Notes: generated by a model not told the origin, from the sequence alone. A stretch of DNA of 61,741 nucleotides from Bacteroidetes bacterium GWF2_41_31 (GCA_001769215.1 MEOL01000048.1:1-61741); one strand, 5' to 3'. Numbered from the stretch's first letter, positions 51,622 through 61,727 are shown. Numbers and translations: made by a program.

Positions 51622-54543
51622 TTATATTTTAGCAATCAAAATCATTTCGGTGGCAACATTTAAACTATTGAGCAGCACATTTACTGACCATTCCACTTCG
51701 TGCAACTTCCCTTCGGCTACTATTACCTCCATTTTATTTATAGCATTCACTTTTTCCCGGAGCATTTTATGGAAGACTTTTTCAGTCTTTTTTTGTAGCT
51801 TTCCGGGGATGAATAGCTTGATAAAATTTTGTCCAATTGCCTCATCACGTTTACTCGCGAAGAACTTTTCTGCTTCGTGATTAAATTCCAGTATGTTCCA
51901 ATTGGCTGATAATTTAACGATTAAATCTGAGGATGAATTCAGGATCAGTTGATGCATCTGTTCATTTTCAGTCAATTTTGTTTCCATCAGTTTCAAATCG
52001 GTGATGTTGAAGAAAGTGATCACCAATCCGTCAATTTTATCATCGAACGTACGGTAAGGCATGATGCGTATGGAAAACCAACGTTCGTCTTTGGTAGGGA
52101 TTTGTTTTTTAATAAAAACCAGGGTTTTTAATACTTCGTTGGCATCTTCAGCCAATTCGGGATAAATCAGATCGGAAACCTGGTCGGTAAATGGGCGGCC
52201 AATATCGCTTTTAATCAGTTTGAAAATCTTGGTAGCCTGTGGGGTATATCTTCTGATATTCATATCCTTGTCGAGAAACAAAGTGGCAATATCGGTGCTG
52301 TTGAGCAGGTTTTTCATGTCATTGTTCACACTCATGTAATCATGGATCTTCGATTGCAATTCAGCATTTACGGTTTGCAATTCTTCATTCAGGCTTTGCA
52401 TTTCCTCTTTTGAACTGGTCAATTCTTCATTGGTTGATTGTAGTTCTTCATTGGTCGATTGCAATTCTTCATTGGTTGATTTCAATTCTTCCTGTGCCGA
52501 TTGCATTTCTTCCATGGAATTTTGCATCTCCTCACGGGTATGTTGCAACTCTTCTTCCAACTCCGATTGCTTAATACTGTCAATGGTTTTCAATCCTTTT
52601 CTTGCCTTAAGTTTAATGGCAGGATCCAGTGGCAAATCAGTAAAGATAATCATCAGCATGCCCTTTACTATGTCTGGTTTATCAATCCATTTAATGGTAA
52701 TGTTCAGGTTCTGTGTACCACCGTTTGTACCTACTTTGAGGTGGTGTAAAACCACCATTTCCTTTTTTAAAATCGCCTGGCGAAATGCAATTGAAAATTC
52801 AGTGCGCAATCCTGTGCGTAACATGGCTAAAATGTTCAGGTTGGCTTTTCCGACTGCCGGCTCAAGATATTTTCCCGTACGACCGCTGATATAAATAATA
52901 TCTCCATTTTCGTCCACCAAAACCCCTGGCGGTGAAAAGTGTTGGAGTAACAATTTATCAGCAACTTCCTCAATATTTTCTGATGATTTAAATGGGTCTT
53001 TTTGATCCGGTTGGGTTGGCTTTGATCGGGAAAATGAGGAAGGAAAATCGTACAATTCGGGCAATTCGGCAGCTTTATGGTAGCGCTTGTAAATCCTTAA
53101 TTTATTTTCTACCGGTACAAAAAGGTGGCTTTGCGACCCGAGCGTTTCAGAGCTGCCAAGCAGCATAAAACCTTCAGGGTTCATGCTGTAATAAAAGAGT
53201 CCAAGTAATTTTTTTTGCAGCTCCGAATCCATATAAATCAAAAGATTACGGCAGGTCAGGATATCAAGTTTGGTAAATGGCGGGTGCATGATAATATTGT
53301 GCTGGGCAAACACAACCATTTCCCTGATTTCTGTGTTAACTCGATAATTCTCATCCTGGACAGTAAAAAAGCGCTTCAGTCGTTCAGCGGATACATCCAC
53401 GGTAATGTTTGCAGGAAAAACACCTCTTCTGGCAGTTTCAATGGCTTCATTATCGAGATCGGTAGCAAAAATCTGTAACATAATACCTTCGCCAGGCCTG
53501 ATTTTTTCGAGTGTTTCTTTAAACACGATAGCCAATGAATAGGCCTCTTCCCCGGTTGAACAACCCGCTACCCATGCCCTTAAAATAGAACCCTCCTGGA
53601 GGTAGGCAATCAAATCCGGAAGTACTGACTCTTTCAACTTTTCCCACACCGGTGCATCACGAAAAAAATTAGTTACGCCAATCATCAACTCTTTGAAGAG
53701 AATATCCACTTCTTTGGGGTTTTGGTTCAAAAAATTGACATACGAAGCTATTTTATCCACTTTATGAATGCCCATCCGTCGTTCGATACGGCGATACAGT
53801 GTATTTTTTTTGTACAGAGAAAAATCGTTTCCGGTCTTGGTCCTTAGCAGAGCAATGATTTTATCGAGTGAATTTTTATCCTGGGGTTCAAAAGTTTGAG
53901 TTGATTCAGAACCGGGAATCTGCTGCATGAGTTTCATAAGACTTAGAGGTAACTCACTGGAGGGAGCTACGATGTCTACTTTCACCGATTCGATTGCATT
54001 GCGGGGCATGCTGTCGAATTTCGCCGTAGCAGGATCTTGTACCAACACAATTCCATTCGTTTCTTTTATGGCGCTCAGTCCCAAACTGCCATCGGAGCCC
54101 ATGCCTGAAAGCACCACGCCGATAGCACGTTCACGCAGGTCGATAGCCAGGGATCGCATAAAAAAATCGATGGGAAGCCGCAGTCCTCTGATTTCAATCG
54201 GATCGGCCAAATGAAGCACTCCCTTGGATATTGACATGCTTTTGTTCGGCGGGATCACATATACAAAATTTGGGCTCACCCTCATGCGGTCTTTCACCTG
54301 ATGCACCTTCATTTTTGAAATTCGCTGAAGTAACTCGGGCAGCATTCCCTTATGTGTCGGATCCAGATGCTGGATAACTACATAGGCCATTCCGCTGTTT
54401 TCGGGCACATGACCCAAAAACTGCTCCAATGCTTCCAGCCCACCGGCCGACGCGCCAATACCGACAATTGGAAAAAGAACCTTTTTTGTTTTGGAGGTTT
54501 TTTCTCTTAAAGGTATTTTCGAATTCTCTTTCGCAGGTTTCAT
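51622..54543 (-). CDS. CheB-CheR fusion with coiled coil and PAS domains
   Basis: The ~973-residue protein fuses a CheB methylesterase domain (~20-205; GIGASAGGLEAL with Ser, IQHLDP with His, LSGMGSDGSLG with Asp), a CheR methyltransferase domain (~240-510; WVAGCSTGEEAYSLA for SAM, CRNLLIYMD), a long coiled coil with repeated ELQSTNE heptads (~665-740) and two PAS domains. I begin at the ATG at 54543 rather than 54579. No CheA, CheW, receptor or flagellar gene is close, so it is likely a stand-alone signalling protein with the PAS protein downstream. Confidence 0.93.
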   Translation of the reverse strand: MKPAKENSKIPLREKTSKTKKVLFPIVGIGASAGGLEALEQFLGHVPENSGMAYVVIQHLDPTHKGMLPELLQRISKMKVHQVKDRMRVSPNFVYVIPPNKSMSISKGVLHLADPIEIRGLRLPIDFFMRSLAIDLRERAIGVVLSGMGSDGSLGLSAIKETNGIVLVQDPATAKFDSMPRNAIESVKVDIVAPSSELPLSLMKLMQQIPGSESTQTFEPQDKNSLDKIIALLRTKTGNDFSLYKKNTLYRRIERRMGIHKVDKIASYVNFLNQNPKEVDILFKELMIGVTNFFRDAPVWEKLKESVLPDLIAYLQEGSILRAWVAGCSTGEEAYSLAIVFKETLEKIRPGEGIMLQIFATDLDNEAIETARRGVFPANITVDVSAERLKRFFTVQDENYRVNTEIREMVVFAQHNIIMHPPFTKLDILTCRNLLIYMDSELQKKLLGLFYYSMNPEGFMLLGSSETLGSQSHLFVPVENKLRIYKRYHKAAELPELYDFPSSFSRSKPTQPDQKDPFKSSENIEEVADKLLLQHFSPPGVLVDENGDIIYISGRTGKYLEPAVGKANLNILAMLRTGLRTEFSIAFRQAILKKEMVVLHHLKVGTNGGTQNLNITIKWIDKPDIVKGMLMIIFTDLPLDPAIKLKARKGLKTIDSIKQSELEEELQHTREEMQNSMEEMQSAQEELKSTNEELQSTNEELQSTNEELTSSKEEMQSLNEELQTVNAELQSKIHDYMSVNNDMKNLLNSTDIATLFLDKDMNIRRYTPQATKIFKLIKSDIGRPFTDQVSDLIYPELAEDANEVLKTLVFIKKQIPTKDERWFSIRIMPYRTFDDKIDGLVITFFNITDLKLMETKLTENEQMHQLILNSSSDLIVKLSANWNILEFNHEAEKFFASKRDEAIGQNFIKLFIPGKLQKKTEKVFHKMLREKVNAINKMEVIVAEGKLHEVEWSVNVLLNSLNVATEMILIAKI

Positions 54544-54740
54544 CGGTAACGATTTTTGAAAAATTGTCGAAATATACAACTTATTCTATTATTCGGGAAC
54601 CAACTTACCCGCTTTTAACGAAAAATAGCGCGGAGGTCAGTCTGCGCTATTTTTAAAAGTAACTGTGTAAGCTATCAACATAGAGGTCTGTCTTGGGGTT
54701 AGAGCGCATGGTACTTTGAAATACATCAATGCAAAATGGG

Positions 54741-55376
54741 TTAACTTGAAATAAAAGGGGCCTTCCTGATAAACTGTTCATCAGTCAGCTCTTCCACCAG
54801 AAAGTTAGCCAGGTCGGTGGCACTGATCCTGTGGCCCGGACTATCTGACAGGCTTGTTTTAATGTCCCGGTGCGTGTCGGTTAACTCAATTATCGAGGAG
54901 CGGACCAGTGTCCAGTCAAGATCGCTGCTTGATAAAAGTCCATATGCTTTTTGTCTGTCGGCAATGATTGTGGGAACAAAAAGTTTCATGATACTGACAA
55001 CAAGTTTTGTTTTGAATCCTTTTCGGTCAGTTGGTGTATCAATGGCCAAACCTGCGAGTTCAATGTACCGTTTTATATGGTTTCTTTTCGCAGCTTCTAT
55101 TACGTGGCCCGTGGCAATGCTACAGGTGTCCGGGGTATTCATCGTTGGGCCGATGGTGCTGATTACAGCATCACAACCTTTGAGCAATAAGTGGATGGTT
55201 TCTGCATCGCGGGCATCACCCTGGATAATTTCCAGCGATGGGCTGCTTTGGGTAAGTTTTACAGGGTTTCTGGTTAGTGCTTTTACCTGATATCCCTTTT
55301 CTAGCAACCGTTTGATGACATATCGGCCAGCCTTACCTGTACCGCCCAAAACGGCTATTTTTTTAAACTGTTTCAT
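54741..55376 (-). CDS. NAD(P)H-binding atypical short-chain dehydrogenase
   Basis: The 211-residue protein has a Rossmann fold with AVLGGTGKAGRYVIKRLLEK at the start (GxxGxxG pattern) and the pattern of NmrA/SDR-a5-type NAD(P)-binding proteins (GDARDAETIHLLLKGCDAVI; IKRYIELAGLAID). The canonical YxxxK is not evident, so it may be a redox sensor or isomerase-like member rather than a reductase. It stands between the CheB-CheR and helicase genes. Confidence 0.85.
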   Translation of the reverse strand: MKQFKKIAVLGGTGKAGRYVIKRLLEKGYQVKALTRNPVKLTQSSPSLEIIQGDARDAETIHLLLKGCDAVISTIGPTMNTPDTCSIATGHVIEAAKRNHIKRYIELAGLAIDTPTDRKGFKTKLVVSIMKLFVPTIIADRQKAYGLLSSSDLDWTLVRSSIIELTDTHRDIKTSLSDSPGHRISATDLANFLVEELTDEQFIRKAPFISS

Positions 55377-55399
55377 ATTCTGTAATTTTCATGTTTAGA

Positions 55400-56794
55400 T
55401 TATAGTAGATGCCGTTTAGCGTTGCTATTGGTGAGCGACAGTCGGATATTTCTATGCGAACGTTTGAAACCGTTGAGGTTGGCGATAATCTGAACATGGT
55501 ACTTTTCAGGTACATCAAAATGTGAACGGTGTTCTTCTACTACTACATTCCTTATTTCAGCGTGATCGAGGCCGGCTTCTTCCACGAGAAAATCTTTCAG
55601 GCTGACGTTGTCGAAATCCTGGGCTGTACCCATATTCATAAAAATGGTGATGGGTGGGCCATTTTGGGTTTCAGGTACGATGGTGACTTCCAGGGCAGAA
55701 AATTGAATATTAAGCTTGGTCTCCAGCGACTTGATCTCATTTAACTCCTCCTTTTGCACAAAACTGACCGAAACACCTGATTTTCCGGCACGTGCCGTTC
55801 TTCCGCTGCGGTGTGTATATTGTTCCATGTTTTCGGGCAGGCGGTAGTGAATAATATAATCCAGATTCTTTACATCGATCCCCCTGGCTGCAATGTCGGT
55901 AGCCACCAGTAAATTGATCCGGTGATTTTTAAATCCACGCAGCACTTTTTCGCGCGATTCCTGGTTCAGATTGCCGTGAATAGCATCGGTGGCTACCACA
56001 AATCCGGCCAACTGTTTCGATAACCGTTTGGCAGCAATCTTGGTGCGGCAAAACAGGATCCCCCGCTGATCAGGTCGTTCCAATAGAAATGATTTCAGCG
56101 TATCGAGTTTTAACCCTTGTGGATAGACAATATACAGGTTTTCAATGTTTTGATTTACCAATTCCTTTTCGTTGATGCGTATTTCGGTCACTTCGTTCGA
56201 CAGATATTCGTTGACGAGTTTTCTGACATCCCCCGCCAGGGTGGCCGTAAACAGCAGTTTTCTGACCTCCGGCATACACGATTTCAAAATTTCATCTATT
56301 TCGGATTTAAATCCCATGCTGATCATCTCATCGGCTTCATCCAGAATCAGGTACTTCAGGTGATCGAGGCTGAGGGCTTTTCTGTTAAGTAAATCGATCA
56401 ACCTGCCAGGTGTCGCCACTACTACATGTGTAGGCCGTTTCAGCTTTTCAATCTGGTCGTCGATGGGAGTACCGCCATACACCGCTTCGGCAAAAACACG
56501 GGGCATGAATTTGGAAAACAAGAAAAACTCTCGAGCTACCTGCTGACCCAATTCGCGGGTGGGAACCAGCACCAATGCTTGTATTTGATGCGATTTGGGA
56601 TCGATGGTTTGGAGGATGGGCAACGAAAAAGCGGCTGTTTTTCCTGTACCGGATTGAGCCACAGCCGCTAAATCATTTGTGGTTGTTAAAATGGCAGGTA
56701 TGGCTTGAATTTGGATAGCCGTAGGATTGTAAATCTTGTTGAATTTTAGTGCATGTTTTAGTTCTTCGCTAACTCCTATATCTGAAAAGGTCAT
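55400..56794 (-). CDS. DEAD-box RNA helicase
   Basis: A 464-residue helicase with Q motif (NPTAIQIQAIP), AQSGTGKT, DEADEMISMGF, ATLAG in the SAT position (TATL) and HRSGRTARAG. Motif VI has GRTAR in place of GRTGR. After the core, a ~90-residue C-terminal region (~375-464) resembles a DbpA-like RNA-binding domain (FNMGTAQDFDN-type region, ending FKRSHRNIRLSL). It is the third DEAD-box helicase in the window. Likely roles are ribosome assembly or RNA turnover. Confidence 0.92.
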   Translation of the reverse strand: MTFSDIGVSEELKHALKFNKIYNPTAIQIQAIPAILTTTNDLAAVAQSGTGKTAAFSLPILQTIDPKSHQIQALVLVPTRELGQQVAREFFLFSKFMPRVFAEAVYGGTPIDDQIEKLKRPTHVVVATPGRLIDLLNRKALSLDHLKYLILDEADEMISMGFKSEIDEILKSCMPEVRKLLFTATLAGDVRKLVNEYLSNEVTEIRINEKELVNQNIENLYIVYPQGLKLDTLKSFLLERPDQRGILFCRTKIAAKRLSKQLAGFVVATDAIHGNLNQESREKVLRGFKNHRINLLVATDIAARGIDVKNLDYIIHYRLPENMEQYTHRSGRTARAGKSGVSVSFVQKEELNEIKSLETKLNIQFSALEVTIVPETQNGPPITIFMNMGTAQDFDNVSLKDFLVEEAGLDHAEIRNVVVEEHRSHFDVPEKYHVQIIANLNGFKRSHRNIRLSLTNSNAKRHLL

Positions 56795-56838
56795 CTTGAA
56801 TAAAATTTATGGTGAATCCCTCAAATAAGGATTTGTGG

Positions 56839-56871
56839 CAAAGGTATGCTTTTGAGGCGAGTAGATTGCAA
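56839..56871 (-). promoter_or_regulatory. candidate promoter of the third DEAD-box gene
   Basis: On the minus strand: TTG (56871-56869), 22 nt, TACCTTTG (56846-56839). The -7 box is perfect; the spacing is long but within the range reported for Bacteroidota. The start codon is 45 nt downstream at 56794. Confidence 0.45.
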
Positions 56872-56922
56872 CCGAAACGATTTCATGTGAAACCGCCAGG
56901 CCAATCTCATATTGGCCTTTGT

Positions 56923-59010
56923 TTAGTTTTTCATCAGATTGTACAATATAAAATCGTACATATCCGCTTTTTCCTTGAGTATTCTTAGAAAGTTTCCTTC
57001 AGCACCATAATGACCAGCCCCTTTCTCAACCCTCAGCAGAATTGGATTTTTCTGTGCCTTTCTGTTTTGCAACCGGGCTGCAAATTTGTATGAATGGAAT
57101 GGTGGTACGCGGTCGTCATTTTCTGAGGTCATTATCAAAGTCGCCGGATAATTTACGTCTTCGCGGATGTTATGCAACGGACTATAAGCGAGTAAATTAT
57201 TAAAACCGGTAGTATCCTTTACCGTTCCATATTCGTTTGCATGGAAATGACCAATGGTGAAATTCTCGAACCGAATCATATCCATGGGCCCCACCACGGG
57301 AACGGCCACTTTAAACAATTCAGGGCGTTGGGTCATGGCAACGCCAACAACCAAACCGCCGTTTGAACCACCCGTAATAGCCAGTTTATCAGGACTTGTG
57401 TATTTGTTGTTGATGAGATATTCAGCCGCTGCAATAAAATCGTCGAACGAATTTTGTTTCTTTGTGCCCCTGCCATTCAATGCCCAATTTTTGCCATTAT
57501 CACCACCTCCTCGGATGTTTGCATAAGCAAAGATTCCGTCATTGAGCAAAAAATGAACAATACCCGGATCAAACGAGGGCCTTTCAATCGCTCCGAATCC
57601 TCCATATGCATTCAATAATGTTGGATTGTTGCCCATTAGTTCGATCCCCTTTTTGTAAACCAGAAATAGGGGAACCACTGTTCCGTCTTTTGATTCATAT
57701 TCCAGCTCTTTGGTTTCAAACTGGGTGTAATCGTAGTTTACAATGGTGGATCCAAGAGGTTCCATATCAAATGTTTCTGTGTCAAAAACATATACTGTTT
57801 TAGGTTGTGTGTAGCCCGAGTAGGAAAAAAGTAATTTCTTATCGGTTTTCTCACCATTGAACCCATTTGCAGAAAATCCAAATGGCAATAAAAAAGAGTG
57901 CAATACTTTGCCATCGTAATCGAAAAAGATGATTTGCTGTTTTCTGTTCACTTGATAGATGGCAATAAACCTGTCATTCAACAATTTGACTTCTGTCAGC
58001 AGAGCGACACTGAATTCGGGAACCACCGTTTTCCATTCTCTAGGACTGGCTGGGTTGATTTTTACGATCATTCCGTTGTTGTTACCTTTAAAGGTCTTGG
58101 CGATCAGTTCATCACCCTGATTGTCCAACACATTCAGGTTTTCACCAAATTTTAATCTCGTCAACAAAGGCTTTATTGCAGGATTTGCCTCATTAAAGTC
58201 GATATAGAAAATATTATATAATTCATTTACTTTATCAGTTTCATGTATGATCAGAAAACGCTCGTCGGAGGTGGTGTATGCCGCGAATTCTGCAGTTGGA
58301 TTGTTTTGTCTTCTGAAAATGAGTTTGTCTTCCGATTGATCGGTATCCAACTGATGATAGTATACCTCCTGCCCGGTGGTTTGTTCCAACCCTTGTTGTG
58401 GATATTTGGAGTAGTAAAAACCATCGCCTCTCCAGGCAATATCCGAAAACTTAATGTTTTCAAGATGATCTTTTTTAAACACACCTGTTTTCAGGTTCAC
58501 CACCATGATTTCACTCCAATCGCTTCCGTTTCTGCCAAACGAATAGGCCAGGTATTTTGAATCCATCGATACGGAGTGGGTTTTGAGGATGATGTTGTCT
58601 TTTGCAGAGATAAAACTAGGATCGACGAGTACGGTAAATTGGTCTCTCATGAATTTCTTGTAGAAAAGTGCCGGATTGCTCACATCGTTATAATAGGCAT
58701 ACGTAAAGTAATAATCACGTTGCTTGATGGGGTTGTCGTAACGGGTGTAAGAATATTTGTCGATAGCGATTTTTGAGTTAAAACTCCATCCTTCTTTTCG
58801 CAATGTCTTGTTGGTGAGATCATTCTCATGTTCAATCCAATTTTTTGTTTTCTCATTATTGGCATCTTCAAGCCACCTGTAGTCATCATAAACAGGTGTT
58901 TGGTAAAATGTATCCACAACAGTTTGCTTCTCAGCGATAGGATACTCCAGTGATTGACTTATTCCCAGAATGGGTAAAATGACCACTATAAGAGATAAAA
59001 TATGTTTCAT
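56923..59010 (-). CDS. S9A prolyl oligopeptidase
   Basis: The 695-residue protein has a signal peptide (MKHILSLIVVILPILGISQS), an N-terminal beta-propeller (~75-400) and a catalytic alpha/beta hydrolase domain. Triad segments are GGSNGGLVVGVAM (Ser), ENDDRVPPFHSYKFA (Asp) and GAGHYG (His). It cleaves short peptides after proline, here in the periplasm. AYGGFGAIERPSFDPG and FAYANIRGGGDNGKNW are family hallmarks. It stands alone, with about 210 bp to the broken receptor gene upstream. Confidence 0.95.
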   Translation of the reverse strand: MKHILSLIVVILPILGISQSLEYPIAEKQTVVDTFYQTPVYDDYRWLEDANNEKTKNWIEHENDLTNKTLRKEGWSFNSKIAIDKYSYTRYDNPIKQRDYYFTYAYYNDVSNPALFYKKFMRDQFTVLVDPSFISAKDNIILKTHSVSMDSKYLAYSFGRNGSDWSEIMVVNLKTGVFKKDHLENIKFSDIAWRGDGFYYSKYPQQGLEQTTGQEVYYHQLDTDQSEDKLIFRRQNNPTAEFAAYTTSDERFLIIHETDKVNELYNIFYIDFNEANPAIKPLLTRLKFGENLNVLDNQGDELIAKTFKGNNNGMIVKINPASPREWKTVVPEFSVALLTEVKLLNDRFIAIYQVNRKQQIIFFDYDGKVLHSFLLPFGFSANGFNGEKTDKKLLFSYSGYTQPKTVYVFDTETFDMEPLGSTIVNYDYTQFETKELEYESKDGTVVPLFLVYKKGIELMGNNPTLLNAYGGFGAIERPSFDPGIVHFLLNDGIFAYANIRGGGDNGKNWALNGRGTKKQNSFDDFIAAAEYLINNKYTSPDKLAITGGSNGGLVVGVAMTQRPELFKVAVPVVGPMDMIRFENFTIGHFHANEYGTVKDTTGFNNLLAYSPLHNIREDVNYPATLIMTSENDDRVPPFHSYKFAARLQNRKAQKNPILLRVEKGAGHYGAEGNFLRILKEKADMYDFILYNLMKN

Positions 59011-59226
59011 TCCTTGTAATTATTATTGGCTGCAATTGATTAATGCCTATTCGTTTGTTCCAATATTTCCTATTTTTTTAAATGGAAATACCGGAAGAAT
59101 GACGTGCAAATGTACGGTTGTTTTCAGTTTATGACAAATGCTATTTGTTATTTAGAATTGTCTAACATGAATTTTGTGGTGAAATGCTTTGACCTACCGG
59201 TAAATTAAATACCACTGAACAATTCA

Positions 59227-60765
59227 CTACAGGCCAGTGTTTTCAGGGCTTAGATTGATTGGGATAATCAGCTTAAAGCTGATGTTCCTGCCCATCTCAA
59301 AAACACCCGTTCTTCCTGTAAGGTGATTGACGTCGGCATATTTCAACCGGTTTAAATGGCTTTGATAGGCCACATCGTTCAGGTTGTTGATGCTGACATA
59401 CAATGAAAAAAGTGTCTTGTTTTTTCGCGCAAAATCAGCACCTAAGCCCACATTTAGTAAGGTATAACCCGGTGTTGTTGTTTCGGTATTGAATGCAGAA
59501 CTGATTTTATTTTGAGCGAAATAATTTTCCAGATCAATTTTGAAGTAATCATTTGAAAGGTGTTTCCCAAGTTTTTTCGTCGTTGTCTTAAGTTCCGATG
59601 TTAATTTTGGCGCAGGCGTAAAAGGCAGGTATCTGGTTGAATCCAGCTGATTTTTCTGCACGGCTACCACATACGAAAACGTATTTTCGAAATGCAGCCA
59701 ATCCCAAGGGTGGGGATGGATATCGAACGTGACTTCACCTCCGGATAAATTTGCGTTTCCGATGCATATTTAAATGTACTGTAGCCATCGGTAATGGAAT
59801 AGCCAATTGATGCACTTTCAAACTTTCGCTGGAAGATGTAATTGCTGACGTTATTACTGAACAAATCCAGTTCGGCAGAAACGTGTTTTGAATTCAGCCT
59901 CAGTGCATAGTCCAGTTGTAAACTATATTCGGGTTTTAAGGTTGGCACTCCAATCACAAAATTCAGGCTGCCTTCGTTTACACCATTTGATGCCAGTTCG
60001 GCAATCTTGGGAGCCCGAAATCCCCTTGACAGGTTGAGTTTTGTAAACACTTTCTCAGAAATCTGATAGTTGGCACCCAATCTACCTGATATTCATGAAA
60101 AGGTATTCTTAAATGCGGTGAATTGGTGAATGGCACCGGATTCGGAGTTAACTACGTGCTCGCCGTGTGCATTTACATACAAATCCCGGCTATGCTCATC
60201 GCGCAGATCAAAGCGCACTCCGCTACTGATGTCGAATCGGTTGAGGGTCTTTTTTGCAATGATAAATGCCCCGGTTTCTATTTAATTGTATTTGGGAATG
60301 AGAAATTCAGTTCCCTTGTTTTGGGAGTTTTGAACCATGTTATTTATTCCAATCGAAATACTAAGGTCGTGATATTCAGGAAGTATATAACGTATGTCGT
60401 AGGTAACGGTGTTAAGCGAAAAATACAGCCCGTATTGATTTTCATTCAAAATGTCGGCATATTCCTGACGTTGGTTTTTCTGGAAGCCAAATATCGCTTT
60501 TAAGCTTCCATTGCCCAATATAAAACTGTTGTCGAGCACCGCTTTGTAGTGGTGGATTTTCTGAAAAGGCGTAATAGGTGTGTAAGATTTAAAATCATGG
60601 GTGGTGGCCAACGCCTGGCCCACGGTAGTGTCGTTAATGGCAACAAGTTTAATAAATTTTCCAGTGATAATGTCACGGTCTCCTTCCACAATTCCGGGCT
60701 TCAGGTTGTATGCACTGAGGTGAAGATGTGAATATGTACCCTTGGCAATAACCTGTTTAGCGATG
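59227..60765 (-). pseudogene. 5'-truncated TonB-dependent receptor with two stops and a frameshift
   Basis: Three adjacent minus-strand open frames are parts of one TonB-dependent receptor barrel. From the 5' side: GTYSHLHLSAYNLKPG ... FLIPKYN, then TAA; the same frame continues IETGAFIIAKKTL ... FKNTFS, then TGA; then ISGRLGANYQISEKVFTKLN ... KYASETQIYP. Near 59765 a frameshift moves coding to GNANLSGGEVTFDIHPHPW ... and on to the stop at 59227-59229. Signal peptide and plug are missing. The reading frame to the right of ~60765 belongs to another truncated gene, so the break is a deletion or rearrangement. The receptor is not functional. Confidence 0.8.
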
Positions 60766-61016
60766 TAGCCCTGGGCGAATATTCTGATCGTGTCACCGTT
60801 AACAGCAGTACCGATTATGATTGTTCGTTGACAATTGAAATATTCACTTATAATCTCAACACATTTGTGTGGGAAAGTTCCGGTACGCAAACTTATGATA
60901 TGGGAAGTATTTCATGGTCAGATAGCGAGGATTATATAAACCAGAAGATTAAGTTTCAGATTAGCGATTTATTGCAGGGATATAAACCTGTTTACACCAA
61001 ATACGCAGAAAAATAG
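60732..61016 (+). pseudogene. 3' remnant of a plus-strand gene
   Basis: After a TGA at 60729-60731 the plus frame is open to the TAA at 61014-61016. The residues from ~60750 on (LFSDVALGEYSDRVTVN; SLTIEIFTYNLNTFVW; DYINQKIKFQISDLLQ) look like the C-terminal end of a normal protein, with no start codon of quality. It abuts, 3' of its lost start, the truncated receptor pseudogene. The family is not recognised. Confidence 0.45.
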
Positions 61017-61039
61017 GGTGGTGCTTTTACAAAAAATAG

Positions 61040-61510
61040 TTACCAGTTTTTAAATGGGTTTTTTATCAACATGGAGTTGAAATACCTCAAGTCTCCGGTA
61101 ACTTCTTCACCTAACCAGGAAGGTTTTTCAAAAGGGGTGTCCTCGCTTGGAAGTTCAATCTCAGCCACGATCAACCCCTGGTTGTCGCCATAAAATTCAT
61201 CTACTTCAAAGGTTAAGCCACCGGGTTCAGGAACCAGGTGCCGGGTTTTGTCAATCACACCCGGTTCGCATAGTTCGAGGAGTTCATTTGCTTCTTTCAA
61301 TGGAATCTCTTTCTCCCACTCATAGCGGCTTAACCCCGACATACCGGGTTGTCCTTTAATGGTGATAAAGCCTTTATTTCCTGCAATTCTGATCCTTACC
61401 GTCCGCTCCGGAACAGAAACTAAATAACCTTGTATGATACGAATCGTATGCGTGGCATGCGGTTTATAATTACCTGTTACCAGGAATTTTTTCTCTATTT
61501 CTTGTGGCAT
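61040..61510 (-). CDS. CYTH domain protein
   Basis: The 156-residue protein is a CYTH-fold (CyaB/thiamine triphosphatase) enzyme: the start MPQEIEKKFLV holds the ExExK motif, followed by KGYLVSVPERTVRIRIAGN-like basic and GLSRYEWEKEIP acidic strands, and FEVDEFYG and VAEIELPSE with metal-binding Glu. CYTH enzymes act on triphosphates (inorganic tripolyphosphate, or ATP in class IV cyclases). Short, single-domain bacterial members are mostly tripolyphosphatases. It is single. Confidence 0.9.
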   Translation of the reverse strand: MPQEIEKKFLVTGNYKPHATHTIRIIQGYLVSVPERTVRIRIAGNKGFITIKGQPGMSGLSRYEWEKEIPLKEANELLELCEPGVIDKTRHLVPEPGGLTFEVDEFYGDNQGLIVAEIELPSEDTPFEKPSWLGEEVTGDLRYFNSMLIKNPFKNW

Positions 61511-61679
61511 ATTGAATTATATTATTGAGTCCGGTCTAAAAAGGTGAATCATGAAAATAATTGAAAATCAGAATGAACCCCTCCCGATATTGACATCGGG
61601 ACTAAAGGGAGTTCTGATTTTCAGCCACTTCCCCTATAGGGGATTCCTGTCTGCCGGCCAATGTCAATTAGTTAAGGAA

Positions 61680-61716
61680 AATAATCAGCCAATTACTTTG
61701 TAATTAGCTGATTATT
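61680..61716. repeat. long inverted repeat over a promoter
   Basis: Arms AATAATCAGC (61680-61689) and GCTGATTATT (61707-61716), with AATTAC/GTAATT inside and a TTT loop at 61697-61699; only one mismatched pair. Its centre covers the -33 box of the promoter at 61697-61727, so it could be an operator as well as a hairpin. Between 61511 and 61680 there are only small inverted repeats (CCCGAT/ATCGGG near 61580 and the palindrome CCCCTATAGGGG). Confidence 0.6.
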
Positions 61717-61727
61717 ATGTATATTTG
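61697..61727 (+). promoter_or_regulatory. Bacteroidota promoter for the next gene beyond the window
   Basis: TTTG (61697-61700), exactly 19 nt, TATATTTG (61720-61727): a full match to the Bacteroidota consensus TTTG-N19-TAnnTTTG. The transcript would start near 61734, so the gene begins beyond the end of the window. Confidence 0.75.

Noticed and set aside
52400..52560. repeated ATTGGTxGATTG-type sequence
   Set aside because: It encodes the ELQSTNE heptad coiled coil normal for CheB-CheR fusions, not a DNA repeat element.
60123..60503. 126-residue plus-strand open frame
   Set aside because: It is antisense to the TonB-dependent receptor pseudogene, whose barrel sequence is clear on the other strand.
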